NCBI GenBank assembly: GCA_031284225.1
Contig: JAITAH010000026.1
Coordinates: 1-15,519 of the forward strand
Reading direction: 5' to 3'
DNA: 15,519 nucleotides
Source: Dysgonamonadaceae bacterium
GTDB lineage: Bacteria > Bacteroidota > Bacteroidia > Bacteroidales > Azobacteroidaceae
The position numbers were made by a program, and so were the translations under genes. Below the pieces are notes generated by a model. That model was not told the DNA's origin. It made no database searches and saw only the letters and a list, made by a program, of their open reading frames with translations. Shown here in pieces: positions 5,616-13,206 of this stretch (its first letter is position 1; each line of letters begins with the position of its first letter).

Positions 5616-6617
5616 ATGAAGTTAATAGAATACTTTCGCCAATGGTTGTCGAAGTCCGATAGGCGGATTGCCGTTTCATCCCTCCTTGCCTCGTTAGGCG
5701 AATTGGAAAAGGAAACAGCTCTATCGGAACACGGGAAGAAAATGCTTGCCGTGGCTTTGGTAAATGCCGACAGGTTGGAAGAACTTTTATTGCATAAACG
5801 ACCGTCCGGACAAGCGGAATACTGTTTGCAGGACTTGCCGGTAGCCGTTCCGGCAAATGCTGCCAGACTTAAAGAGACTCTGTTGATAGCGGAGGAAAAC
5901 AACCATCAGTCGGAATTCCTCAGTGAAAATCTTTCGGAGGATTTTTTGGTAACTTGCGTCGATAATGGATCCAAAGCCTTGGAACTTGCCCGGGAAATTA
6001 ATCCCGATATCATCATTGCCAACGCCTTCATGGAGGGTTTGAGCGGATACGAATTGTGCCGTGTTCTGAAATCGTCCGTCGAAACCAGCCATATTCCCAT
6101 TTTGTTGTTATCGGCCTTGAACGATAAGGAAAACATTATTTTTGGCTTGGAAGCGGGAGCGAACGACTATATCGTTAAACCGTTCGATTCCGATATATTG
6201 AAGGCGCGGATACGGAATATCTTGCAAAGCCGGGAACAATTGCGTAAAACCGTCTGCTCGCCCGATACCCGAATCGAAGAAACCAGTTATACCAGCGAGC
6301 TGGATATTGAATTTCTCGATAAGGCCATCCATATCATAGAAACGGAAATTACTAACCCCGAATTTTCTATCCGCGAGTTTTGTAGCCTGCTGGCTATGAG
6401 TCGTACTTCGGTGTATAACAAATTAAAATCATTGACGGGACAGGCTCCTAACGATTTTATTCGCATCCTCCGGCTGAACAGGGCGAAGGAATTTCTGGAA
6501 TCGGGGAAATATACGGTTTCCGAAGTATCGTACAGGGTGGGATTTACCGATCCGAAGTATTTCAGTACGAGTTTTAAGAAGCAATTCGGCGTCAGTCCGA
6601 GTAAGATTGATAAATGA
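5616..6617 (+). CDS. AraC-family regulator resembling a truncated hybrid two-component system protein with degenerate phosphorylation sites
   Basis: The 333 residues align in order with the cytoplasmic end of Bacteroidales hybrid two-component (HTCS) proteins. Residues about 12-71 resemble a HisKA dimerization helix pair (RRIAVSSLLASLGELEK to LVNADRLEELLLHKR), but Ser14 stands where the phosphoacceptor His is expected. No HATPase domain follows. Residues 88-205 form a receiver: acidic pair E93-E94, PDIIIANAFMEGLSGYELC, Ser166 and Lys188 in VKPF. The phosphoacceptor Asp is Asn136 (codon AAC, 6021-6023). Residues 235-333 are an AraC DNA-binding domain with two helix-turn-helices (SIREFCSLLAMSRTSVYNKL and VSEVSYRVGFTDPKYFSTSF). 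No signal peptide or periplasmic sensor is present. It probably binds DNA without phosphorelay control and may regulate the downstream sugar genes. The frame is intact, so this is not an obvious pseudogene. Confidence 0.85.
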   Translation: MKLIEYFRQWLSKSDRRIAVSSLLASLGELEKETALSEHGKKMLAVALVNADRLEELLLHKRPSGQAEYCLQDLPVAVPANAARLKETLLIAEENNHQSEFLSENLSEDFLVTCVDNGSKALELAREINPDIIIANAFMEGLSGYELCRVLKSSVETSHIPILLLSALNDKENIIFGLEAGANDYIVKPFDSDILKARIRNILQSREQLRKTVCSPDTRIEETSYTSELDIEFLDKAIHIIETEITNPEFSIREFCSLLAMSRTSVYNKLKSLTGQAPNDFIRILRLNRAKEFLESGKYTVSEVSYRVGFTDPKYFSTSFKKQFGVSPSKIDK

Positions 6618-6671
6618 CAGCCTTCGAACCTTTTTTGTTAAAGATTAAACCTCGATAAGAGGAATTGTACA

Positions 6672-6679
6672 TAATATTG
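6672..6679 (+). promoter_or_regulatory. Candidate -7 element for the ROK-kinase gene
   Basis: TAATATTG, seven of eight to TAnnTTTG, lies 22 bases before ATG 6702 within an 84-base gap after the regulator. A weak hairpin CCTC-GATAA-GAGG (6650-6662) sits just upstream. No clear -33 TTG was seen. Confidence 0.3.
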
Positions 6680-6701
6680 CACTGTAAAACGAAATAAAAA
6701 T

Positions 6702-7643
6702 ATGGAAACATATCTGGGCTTGGATTTGGGCGGAACCAAATTGCTGATCGGCGAACTGGACAGTAATGGAAATATATTAAAATATAAGAAATACGATTCG
6801 GGCTTCTTCAACCAGCAATCGGCATTAGAGGTCATTAAAAAATCGCTGGACGATTATATAAAGACGGTGGGATGGAACGAAAACCCTCCTGTGGCAATGG
6901 GCGCAGGCCTGATTGGCCGCGTCGATCCGGGAAAAGGCATCTGGTTGCAAATCGATCCCAGCCGAACGCAGCCGATTCCCCTGGCCAAAGAGTTATTTGA
7001 CCTTTACGGCATCCCTTGTCGCATCGACAACGATGTAAAAAGCGCTACGCGTGCCGAACGCTATTTCGGCTTCGGCCAGATTTCGAAGAATTTCATTTAT
7101 ATTAATGTAGGAACCGGAATCGCCGCCGGCTTTGTCGTCAACGGAAGGCAGATACGGGGCAGCCATTTCAATGCCGGCGAAGTTGGGCATACACAGGTGG
7201 GCGTCAACGTAGGAATCCTGTGCGGATGCGGACGGATGGATTGTGTGGAAAAAATTGCTTCGGGCATCGGCTTCGACGCCTGCGCCCGATTGCTGAAAGA
7301 CCGCTACGAATCCCAGCTCCATATTCCTGAAAGTCCGGAAGAACGGGTACTGGTAAAAGAAATATTTACGCTGAGCGAAAAAGGCGATCCGCTTTGTGTA
7401 CATCTGGTGGAAAATGCCTCGCAGGCGCTGGCCAACCTGATTATGAATCTGGTGCGGGTGAGCGATCCTGATACGGTGGTTTTGGGTGGCGGATTGGTCT
7501 CGGATGGCTTTCTGCATACCAAATTGTTGGCCAAACTGAACCCGGTTACGATTCGCTTTGTGAAAAATGGGGTGGTAATTACCAAACTGAATCCCGACTT
7601 TATCGGTTTGCTGGGCGCCGGAGCAGTAGCCATGAACGTATAA
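6702..7643 (+). CDS. ROK-family sugar kinase
   Basis: The 313-residue protein has the ATP phosphate-binding motif LGLDLGGTKLLIG (5-17), the catalytic Asp in RIDNDVKSA (Asp111), and the ROK signature INVGTGIAAGFVVNGRQIRG (134-153). The ROK zinc site is also present: His163 in GEVGH, and Cys174, Cys176 and Cys181 in CGCGRMDC. A second nucleotide-binding motif, VVLGGGLVSDG, is near the C-terminus. It lacks the N-terminal winged helix of NagC/XylR-type ROK repressors, so it is an enzyme that phosphorylates a hexose or amino sugar with ATP in the cytoplasm. The NagB-like gene starts 11 bases after its stop, which points to glucosamine, GlcNAc, ManNAc or a related substrate; glucose cannot be excluded. 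Confidence 0.92.
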   Translation: METYLGLDLGGTKLLIGELDSNGNILKYKKYDSGFFNQQSALEVIKKSLDDYIKTVGWNENPPVAMGAGLIGRVDPGKGIWLQIDPSRTQPIPLAKELFDLYGIPCRIDNDVKSATRAERYFGFGQISKNFIYINVGTGIAAGFVVNGRQIRGSHFNAGEVGHTQVGVNVGILCGCGRMDCVEKIASGIGFDACARLLKDRYESQLHIPESPEERVLVKEIFTLSEKGDPLCVHLVENASQALANLIMNLVRVSDPDTVVLGGGLVSDGFLHTKLLAKLNPVTIRFVKNGVVITKLNPDFIGLLGAGAVAMNV

Positions 7644-7654
7644 GCGCTGGAATA

Positions 7655-8392
7655 ATGAAAATAACGATTGCTAAAAACGAAACGGAATTTGATACGATCG
7701 CTGCCTGGCGGATTGTTGCGGAAATACTTTCGCATCCGAAAGCAGTTATCGGACTATCGACCGGGCAGACTACGATCAACATGCACCGGAGGGTAGGGGA
7801 GATCTATCGGCAATATCCGTTCGACGTATCGGGCATTACCCTCTTTGGAGTGGACGAAATAACCCATGTCCCGCGTGAATATTTCGGCGCTTGCTATGCT
7901 ATGCTGAAAACGCAAATCGTTGATGCACTTGGACTTTCTGAACCTGAATTTCTGATGCCTCCGACTTTTAGCGACAATTTTGAACGGGAATGCCGGCAAT
8001 ACGAAGCGGAGCTGGAAGCGAGGGGCGGCGTCGATTTACAATTCCTGGGACTGGGTAAAAACGGACATTTGGGTTTTAACCAGCCGGGTACGCCGTTTGA
8101 AAGCCTTACGTGGATTTCCAAGATGGACAGCGCCTTGGAAGCCCGTATCCGGAGAGAAACCCATACGCCTCCCGAACGGGAATTGGGCGGATTTACATTG
8201 GGAATTAAAAATATCATGCAATCCCGCAAGATTATTTTAGCAGCCAAAGGCAGCGAGAAAGCGGAAATTGTCCGCGAAATGCTGTTTGGACCGGTAGTTA
8301 CCGATGTGCCGGCATCCGTTTTGCAACTTCACCCCCATTGCGAGTTTTTGTTGGATGCCGATGCGGCGAAATATATAAAAATACATCATTGA
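7655..8392 (+). CDS. NagB-like glucosamine-6-phosphate deaminase/isomerase-family protein
   Basis: The 245-residue length suits bacterial NagB. Family motifs are GLSTGQTTINMH (33-44, the phosphate-binding loop, TGQTT instead of the common TGSTP), the catalytic-base segment FGVDEI (Asp67, E. coli Asp72), and the ring-opening segment LGLGKNGHLGFNQPG (131-145). The C-terminal part has VPASVLQLHP, as in NagB. Asn136 and Gln143 occupy the positions of E. coli Asp141 and Glu148, around conserved His138. Asn at the first position is, from memory, also seen in Gram-positive NagB; Gln at the second is unusual. The canonical reaction converts glucosamine-6-phosphate to fructose-6-phosphate and ammonia. 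It is cotranscribed with the ROK kinase, consistent with amino-sugar catabolism. 6-Phosphogluconolactonase is less likely given the FNQPG and QLHP motifs. Confidence 0.82.
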   Translation: MKITIAKNETEFDTIAAWRIVAEILSHPKAVIGLSTGQTTINMHRRVGEIYRQYPFDVSGITLFGVDEITHVPREYFGACYAMLKTQIVDALGLSEPEFLMPPTFSDNFERECRQYEAELEARGGVDLQFLGLGKNGHLGFNQPGTPFESLTWISKMDSALEARIRRETHTPPERELGGFTLGIKNIMQSRKIILAAKGSEKAEIVREMLFGPVVTDVPASVLQLHPHCEFLLDADAAKYIKIHH

Positions 8393-8463
8393 CAAACAAT
8401 AAATAGTAATAAATTTAATAGATAATCACTTTAAATGTAATTCTTATGACACGAGAGCATGTT

Positions 8464-8619
8464 GTACTTTGCACGAAACGGAATGTTTCTGTGCAATCGA
8501 GGGGGGCTACATACGCCTATACGGGCCCTCACTCCCAATCCGGAGCAAAGGCTCGATCCTGTCCAATGTTGATCCCCAACGCTGGATATAGTCGAAGCTT
8601 GACATTGCCCACAGAAAAG
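8464..8619 (+). promoter_or_regulatory. Structured, probably untranslated leader of the NHL lipoprotein gene
   Basis: A -7-like word TACTTTGC (8465-8472) is followed by a strong hairpin. TTGCAC-GAAAC (8469-8479) pairs with GTTTC-t-GTGCAA (8485-8496), 11 bp with one bulge and a 5-base loop. Further possible pairings are ATCGAG (8496-8501) with CTCGAT (8552-8557), GAGC-AAAG-GCTC (8543-8554), and CCAATGTTG (8563-8571) with CAACGCTGG (8577-8585) with one mismatch and one wobble. The frame is open here from ATG 8446, but the translation lacks signal or domain features. Cis-regulatory RNA, a small RNA, or unimportant folding are all possible. Confidence 0.4.
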
Positions 8620-9987
8620 ATGCACACCGCCGTCGGAGAGACAAACATTCGTTCACTCGGATGGTTGATACTTTGTTCTCTTCTATTCGCCTTTGTTTTT
8701 TCTTGTAACGATCATCAAAATTCGGAAAAACCCTATGATTCGTCTAAGCCGGTTACCGTAAATTCATTTTTTCCGGATTCGGGTGGAATGGCGTCAAAAG
8801 TAATCATACAGGGATCCAATTTTGGAAACGACGCCGAAGCAGTTAAAGTCTATTTCAATCAAAAACAGGCAGCTGTTATAACGTCCTCCGGCGACATACT
8901 GTATGTTCTGGTACCCCGTCAGCCCGGCGAAGATTGCACCGTATCGGTGGTAGTAGGAAAAGATTCTGTAGTATTTGATAAAACATTCAAATATAAGACT
9001 TCCATAGTAGTTACTACCGTGGCCAGCAAACCCAATTCGTTGGGCGACGACGATTATATCTACGACGGCGCCTTGGCCGAAGTTGCCTATGGATGGATCG
9101 ACTATCTGGTCGTGGACAAGGAAAACAACTTGTTTATCAACCAGTCATGGCCACCCCGTATTATTTTCATCAACGAAGAGCAAAACCGTTCTACGGTAGC
9201 TTTCGGACCTCACCCCGAAACCTGGTGGCAGTCGTTCTCCCAGCCCACCATTGATGGCGAAGGGAGCGTAGTGTATTTCCCTGATGAAGGAAACGACTGG
9301 AATGGCCCGAATCGCGAAAATTTCTATGTTCTTGATCCGGGAACACAGTGGGCGGCCTCTATTCGCCAGATGATCCACCCCTCCGAAGCAGACCAGGCGT
9401 CCGGCGTGAAAGATTTCTATGTAACTAATAAAGACGCCTTTGCATTCAATCCCGCCGACGGTTCGATTTGGACCCGCTCGCGCGAAAGCGGACAAATGAT
9501 ACGTTTCCACGCCAAAACACGGAAAGGCGAAGCCATAGAAAACGGTATCATGCCCGGCTCCGAAAGCAAAATGGTATTTCACCCGAAAGAAAAAAATATC
9601 ATGTATATATCTTATACGCAAAGGAACTGTATCTTTACCTACAATGTAGAAACCCACGAACATACGCTGTTTGCCGGCAAACAAGGCGTGCAGGGCTGGC
9701 GCGATGGAACCCGCTTGGAAGCCGAATTTAGCCATCCCGAACAAATTACATTCGATGCCGAAGGCAATCTTTATATAGCAGATGCAGGTAATCATGTGAT
9801 TCGTAAAATTGAGACAAACGGATTGGTAAGCACCGTAATCGGTATCGGCGGAACCTCCGGATATCAGGACGGAAATCCGGAAGAGGCCTTGTTAAATTCG
9901 CCGTCGGGGGTTGCCGTGAATTTGGATGGCGATATCTACATCGGCGACAATGGAAACAAATGTATCCGTAAACTGTCAATTCAATAA
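8620..9987 (+). CDS. IPT/TIG-domain and NHL-repeat surface lipoprotein
   Basis: The start is set at ATG 8620, giving 455 residues, because a signal peptide with lipobox VFSC (Cys29) begins there. The open frame extends to ATG 8446, but those 58 residues would bury the signal. An IPT/TIG immunoglobulin-like domain covers about residues 44-126 (VTVNSFFPDSGGMASKVIIQ). A beta-propeller-like region follows. The C-terminal part has clear NHL repeats, HPEQITFDAEGNLYIADAGN and SPSGVAVNLDGDIYIGDNGN, each ending in IRK (about 374-455). Such lipoproteins are common partners of SusC/SusD pairs and are thought to sit on the cell surface and bind glycan. Here the gene precedes susC by 114 bases. The ligand cannot be told from sequence. 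Confidence 0.85.
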   Translation: MHTAVGETNIRSLGWLILCSLLFAFVFSCNDHQNSEKPYDSSKPVTVNSFFPDSGGMASKVIIQGSNFGNDAEAVKVYFNQKQAAVITSSGDILYVLVPRQPGEDCTVSVVVGKDSVVFDKTFKYKTSIVVTTVASKPNSLGDDDYIYDGALAEVAYGWIDYLVVDKENNLFINQSWPPRIIFINEEQNRSTVAFGPHPETWWQSFSQPTIDGEGSVVYFPDEGNDWNGPNRENFYVLDPGTQWAASIRQMIHPSEADQASGVKDFYVTNKDAFAFNPADGSIWTRSRESGQMIRFHAKTRKGEAIENGIMPGSESKMVFHPKEKNIMYISYTQRNCIFTYNVETHEHTLFAGKQGVQGWRDGTRLEAEFSHPEQITFDAEGNLYIADAGNHVIRKIETNGLVSTVIGIGGTSGYQDGNPEEALLNSPSGVAVNLDGDIYIGDNGNKCIRKLSIQ

Positions 9988-10005
9988 CCTCAAAAGAAAG
10001 TAAAT

Positions 10006-10072
10006 ATGAAACGAGGCATGATTTGTGTTCAATCATCCAAGCCCATGATACTAAAAATCATGTTAGTTTCAT
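10006..10072 (+). promoter_or_regulatory. Nested stem-loop in the susC leader
   Basis: Three stems nest inside each other: ATGAAAC (10006-10012) with GTTTCAT (10066-10072), CATGATTT (10017-10024) with AAATCATG (10055-10062), and ATCAT (10032-10036) with ATGAT (10045-10049). Arms of 7, 8 and 5 bp are all perfect, separated by short internal loops. No T-run follows. The outer stem would hide the ATG at 10006. Confidence 0.45.
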
Positions 10073-10083
10073 ACGACTATTAA
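10006..10083 (+). CDS. Candidate 25-codon leader ORF upstream of susC
   Basis: An ATG at 10006 follows an A-rich stretch with AAAGAAAG and opens a 25-codon frame ending TAA at 10081-10083, 18 bases before the SusC start. The peptide begins MKRGMICVQSSKP and ends VSYDY. It could be a leader peptide, the remnant of an older TonB-receptor N-terminus (some SusC relatives begin with a similar SSKP...LxIM pattern, from memory), or chance. The frame overlaps the nested hairpins at 10006-10072. Confidence 0.25.
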   Translation: MKRGMICVQSSKPMILKIMLVSYDY

Positions 10084-10101
10084 AAAATAAATTATTTACT
10101 T

Positions 10102-13100
10102 ATGAAATCACTCAAAATAGCTATGCTTTTGTTGATGTTTAGTATCCCTGCGATCGCTCAGCAAAATGCAATTTTTAAAATGGAAGGCACAGTGTACGAC
10201 GAAACGGGTAATTCTGCAATCAGCGCCAGTGTGTATTTAAAAAATCGTCCCGGGATAGGAACAACCACCGATTTGGATGGAAAATTTGCATTAGACGCTC
10301 AAAAGAACGATATCATCGTCGTTCAGTACCTGGGTTACGAAAATACCGAATATTTGGTAACCGGCGAAGAAAAGAATATAGAAATCAAATTGAAAGTCAA
10401 TGCACAACAGATGGACGAATTAGTCGTTACGGCCTTGGGAAACCAGCAACGGAAACTAAGTGTAGTCGGGGCTATCTCTACTATCAATACCGATGAACTT
10501 CAGGTGCCAGCCACTTCGCTTTCCAATATTATCGGCGGACGACTTCCGGGCGTTATCACCATGCAAACCAGCGGAGAACCCGGAAAAAACATATCCGAAT
10601 TTTGGATTCGCGGTATCGGCACTTTCGGCGCCAACAGTAGCGCACTCGTACTGATCGACGGTTTAGAAGGTGATTTGAATTCCATAGACCCTGCCGACAT
10701 CGAAAGTTTTTCTATCCTGAAAGATGCTTCGGCCACAGCCGTCTATGGAGTACGAGGCGCAAACGGTGTTGTGTTGATTACTACCAAACGTGGTCTGGAA
10801 GAACGCTTGCAAATTACCGCTCGCGCTAATTTCACTGTTTCTTCCCTGCACAACAAGATGCCCCGCTACCTGGGAGCTTACGATTACGCCCTGCTGGCCA
10901 ACGAAGCCAGAGAAGTGCGGGGCGATACCCCGCTTCTCAACGACATGGAACTCTACCTGATTCAAAACCATTTGGATTCGGATTTATATCCCGATATTAA
11001 CTGGCAAAAAGAAATACTCAGGGAAACGTCCTTGCAACAAACCTACTACGTAAGCGCACGCGGAGGAGGACCGATTGCCCGTTATTTCCTGAGTTTAGGC
11101 GCCTCCGTCGAAGATGCGGCGTATAAACAGGATAAAAGTAGCATTTACAGTAGTCGTGTAGGCTACAATACGTACAATTACCGGGCTAATCTCGATATTA
11201 ATCTAACCCAGACCACCAAAGTCTATTTCGGCGCCGACGGTTATTTGTCGATAAAAGACGAACCCGGTATGGCGAATACGGATTATATCTGGTTGGCACA
11301 GTCGTTGTTAACGCCTATCACCGTACCCAAGATGTATTCTTCGGGTCACTTTCCAGCCTATGGTCCCAACGACTCGTACTCTCCTTACGTCATGTTGAAT
11401 TATACAGGTATGTCGAAAAACGAAGATTTAAGGAGCAAAGTTACTTTGGCCATCGATCAGGATTTGTCCATGATTATCAACGGTTTGAAACTGAAACTCC
11501 AAGGCGCGTACGATAACAACGCCGTTTTCTATGAGGTTCGGTCTATTTTACCGGAAATGTATGCGGCCATCGGGCGAACTCCGGTCGGCGATCTTATTCT
11601 GAGTAAACGCGTAAACAGACAGGCTGCCAGATATAACTATAACCTGAGCCGCTATCGAAAATACCATTTCGAAAGTAATCTGAATTACGAAAAAGTATTG
11701 AAAGAACATCGCTTCAGTGGGCTGGTCTATTACTACATGAGCGATCAGCAGAATACGGCCGATTTCGACGGCAGTAGTATGGGCGCCATTCCTTTACGCT
11801 ATCAGGGGATATCCAGCCGATTGACTTACGGATTTCGCGATACTTACATGATTGATTTCAATTTCGGATACACCGGATCGGAAAACTTCCAGCCCGGCAA
11901 GCAATTTGGTTTCTTTCCCTCGGTAGCCGTCGGTTGGATACCTACCGGATATGAATTTGTAACCAAAGCCTTGCCGTGGTTGAACTTCCTGAAATTCAGA
12001 GCATCCTATGGTTCGGTCGGAAACGACAGGATTACAGATAAACGTTTTCCTTATCTGACCATAGTCAATGAAAATGCGGCAGGCGCCTGGGGCGGAAGTT
12101 CTTCGGGCATATCCGAACAATATGTCGGCGCCGATAATCTGGTTTGGGAAAAAGCCATCAAATCCGACTTGGGTATAGAGGGACGCCTGTTTCACGATCA
12201 CCTGAGCCTTACGGTCGATTTCTTCAACGACCAGCGCGACGGTATTTTTCGGCAACGGCAACAAATTCCCGATTATGTAGGCGTGGTAAACATGCCGTTT
12301 GGTAATGTCGGAAAAATGAGAAGCTACGGAAGCGACGGTAATATCGCTTATACTCAAAATATTGGTAAAGACTTGTCTTTTACGATTCGGGGAAATTATA
12401 CCTATTCCAAAAATATCATTCAACACATGGAACAGGCGAACCCTAAATATCCCTACCAATCGGCCGATAATATGCCTTACAATTATATCGACGGTTACAT
12501 AGCGCTCGGTCTCTTCAAAGATATGGACGATATTCTCTACAGTCCTGTTCAGACATTCGGAAGCTATATGCCGGGCGACATCAAGTACAAGGATGTAAAT
12601 GGCGACGGCAAGATCGATTCGGACGATCGGACGCCTCTATCCTACAATACCTATCCGCTGATAATGTATGGATTTGGCGGTGAATTTAAGTATAAAAATA
12701 TAACTTTAGGCGTCTTGTTCAAAGGTACCGGAAAAACGGATTATTTCCATGTAGGCTATGCTTCCGCCTATGGGTATTATCCTTTCTATGGAGGCGAAAC
12801 CGGTAACATTCTCGATATTGTAGCCGATCCGGCGAACCGTTGGATACCGAAGGAGTATGCCGAAGCACACGGAATAGATCCCGCTTTGGCGGAAAATTCA
12901 ACGGCTAAATTTCCCCGCCTGCAATACGGGAACAACAATAATAATACGCAATTATCAACCTGGTGGAAGGGCGATTCACGGTATCTGAGACTTCAGGAAG
13001 TAACCTTGAACTACAACCTGAGAAAAGACTTCCTGAAAAAGGCAGGACTGAGTTCGATTGATTTTCAGCTGGTAGGTTCCAATTTATTTGTATGGGACAA

Positions 13101-13194
13101 GGTAGGGATATTTGATCCTGAACAGGCTTGGCAAAACGGGCATGCCTATCCGATACCAGCTCGTTATACATTACAGATTTATCTTAATTTTTAA
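10102..13194 (+). CDS. SusC-family TonB-dependent outer-membrane transporter
   Basis: The 1030-residue length is typical of SusC. A Sec signal peptide ends near AIAQ (residue 20). A carboxypeptidase-regulatory-like beta-sandwich follows at about 26-100 (MEGTVYDETGNSAISASVYL). The TonB box is DELVVTA (105-111), then a plug domain at about 117-231 ending in the SusC signature YGVRGANGVVLITTKRG. The remainder is the 22-stranded barrel, closing with YTLQIYLNF and a terminal Phe for BAM recognition. No STN domain is present, so it is not itself a sigma-regulating receptor. It imports glycan fragments across the outer membrane using TonB energy, with the adjacent SusD as lid. The SusD gene starts 12 bases after its stop. 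The substrate may be an amino-sugar-containing glycan, judged only from the ROK and NagB-like genes upstream. Confidence 0.95.
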   Translation: MKSLKIAMLLLMFSIPAIAQQNAIFKMEGTVYDETGNSAISASVYLKNRPGIGTTTDLDGKFALDAQKNDIIVVQYLGYENTEYLVTGEEKNIEIKLKVNAQQMDELVVTALGNQQRKLSVVGAISTINTDELQVPATSLSNIIGGRLPGVITMQTSGEPGKNISEFWIRGIGTFGANSSALVLIDGLEGDLNSIDPADIESFSILKDASATAVYGVRGANGVVLITTKRGLEERLQITARANFTVSSLHNKMPRYLGAYDYALLANEAREVRGDTPLLNDMELYLIQNHLDSDLYPDINWQKEILRETSLQQTYYVSARGGGPIARYFLSLGASVEDAAYKQDKSSIYSSRVGYNTYNYRANLDINLTQTTKVYFGADGYLSIKDEPGMANTDYIWLAQSLLTPITVPKMYSSGHFPAYGPNDSYSPYVMLNYTGMSKNEDLRSKVTLAIDQDLSMIINGLKLKLQGAYDNNAVFYEVRSILPEMYAAIGRTPVGDLILSKRVNRQAARYNYNLSRYRKYHFESNLNYEKVLKEHRFSGLVYYYMSDQQNTADFDGSSMGAIPLRYQGISSRLTYGFRDTYMIDFNFGYTGSENFQPGKQFGFFPSVAVGWIPTGYEFVTKALPWLNFLKFRASYGSVGNDRITDKRFPYLTIVNENAAGAWGGSSSGISEQYVGADNLVWEKAIKSDLGIEGRLFHDHLSLTVDFFNDQRDGIFRQRQQIPDYVGVVNMPFGNVGKMRSYGSDGNIAYTQNIGKDLSFTIRGNYTYSKNIIQHMEQANPKYPYQSADNMPYNYIDGYIALGLFKDMDDILYSPVQTFGSYMPGDIKYKDVNGDGKIDSDDRTPLSYNTYPLIMYGFGGEFKYKNITLGVLFKGTGKTDYFHVGYASAYGYYPFYGGETGNILDIVADPANRWIPKEYAEAHGIDPALAENSTAKFPRLQYGNNNNNTQLSTWWKGDSRYLRLQEVTLNYNLRKDFLKKAGLSSIDFQLVGSNLFVWDKVGIFDPEQAWQNGHAYPIPARYTLQIYLNF

Positions 13195-13206
13195 AATCCA
13201 AAAGAT

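Noticed and set aside
7655..8392. 6-phosphogluconolactonase for the NagB-like gene
   Set aside because: The LGLGKNGHLGFNQPG and VPASVLQLHP segments follow NagB rather than the GxGxDGHTASLFP pattern of phosphogluconolactonases.
8446..8619. N-terminal extension of the NHL lipoprotein beginning at ATG 8446
   Set aside because: The extension has no domain features and would place the signal peptide and lipobox 58 residues into the protein; the ATG at 8620 gives a standard lipoprotein N-terminus.
11794..12459. Minus-strand open frame inside susC
   Set aside because: It is a shadow of the SusC barrel coding sequence; no start context or recognisable protein features.
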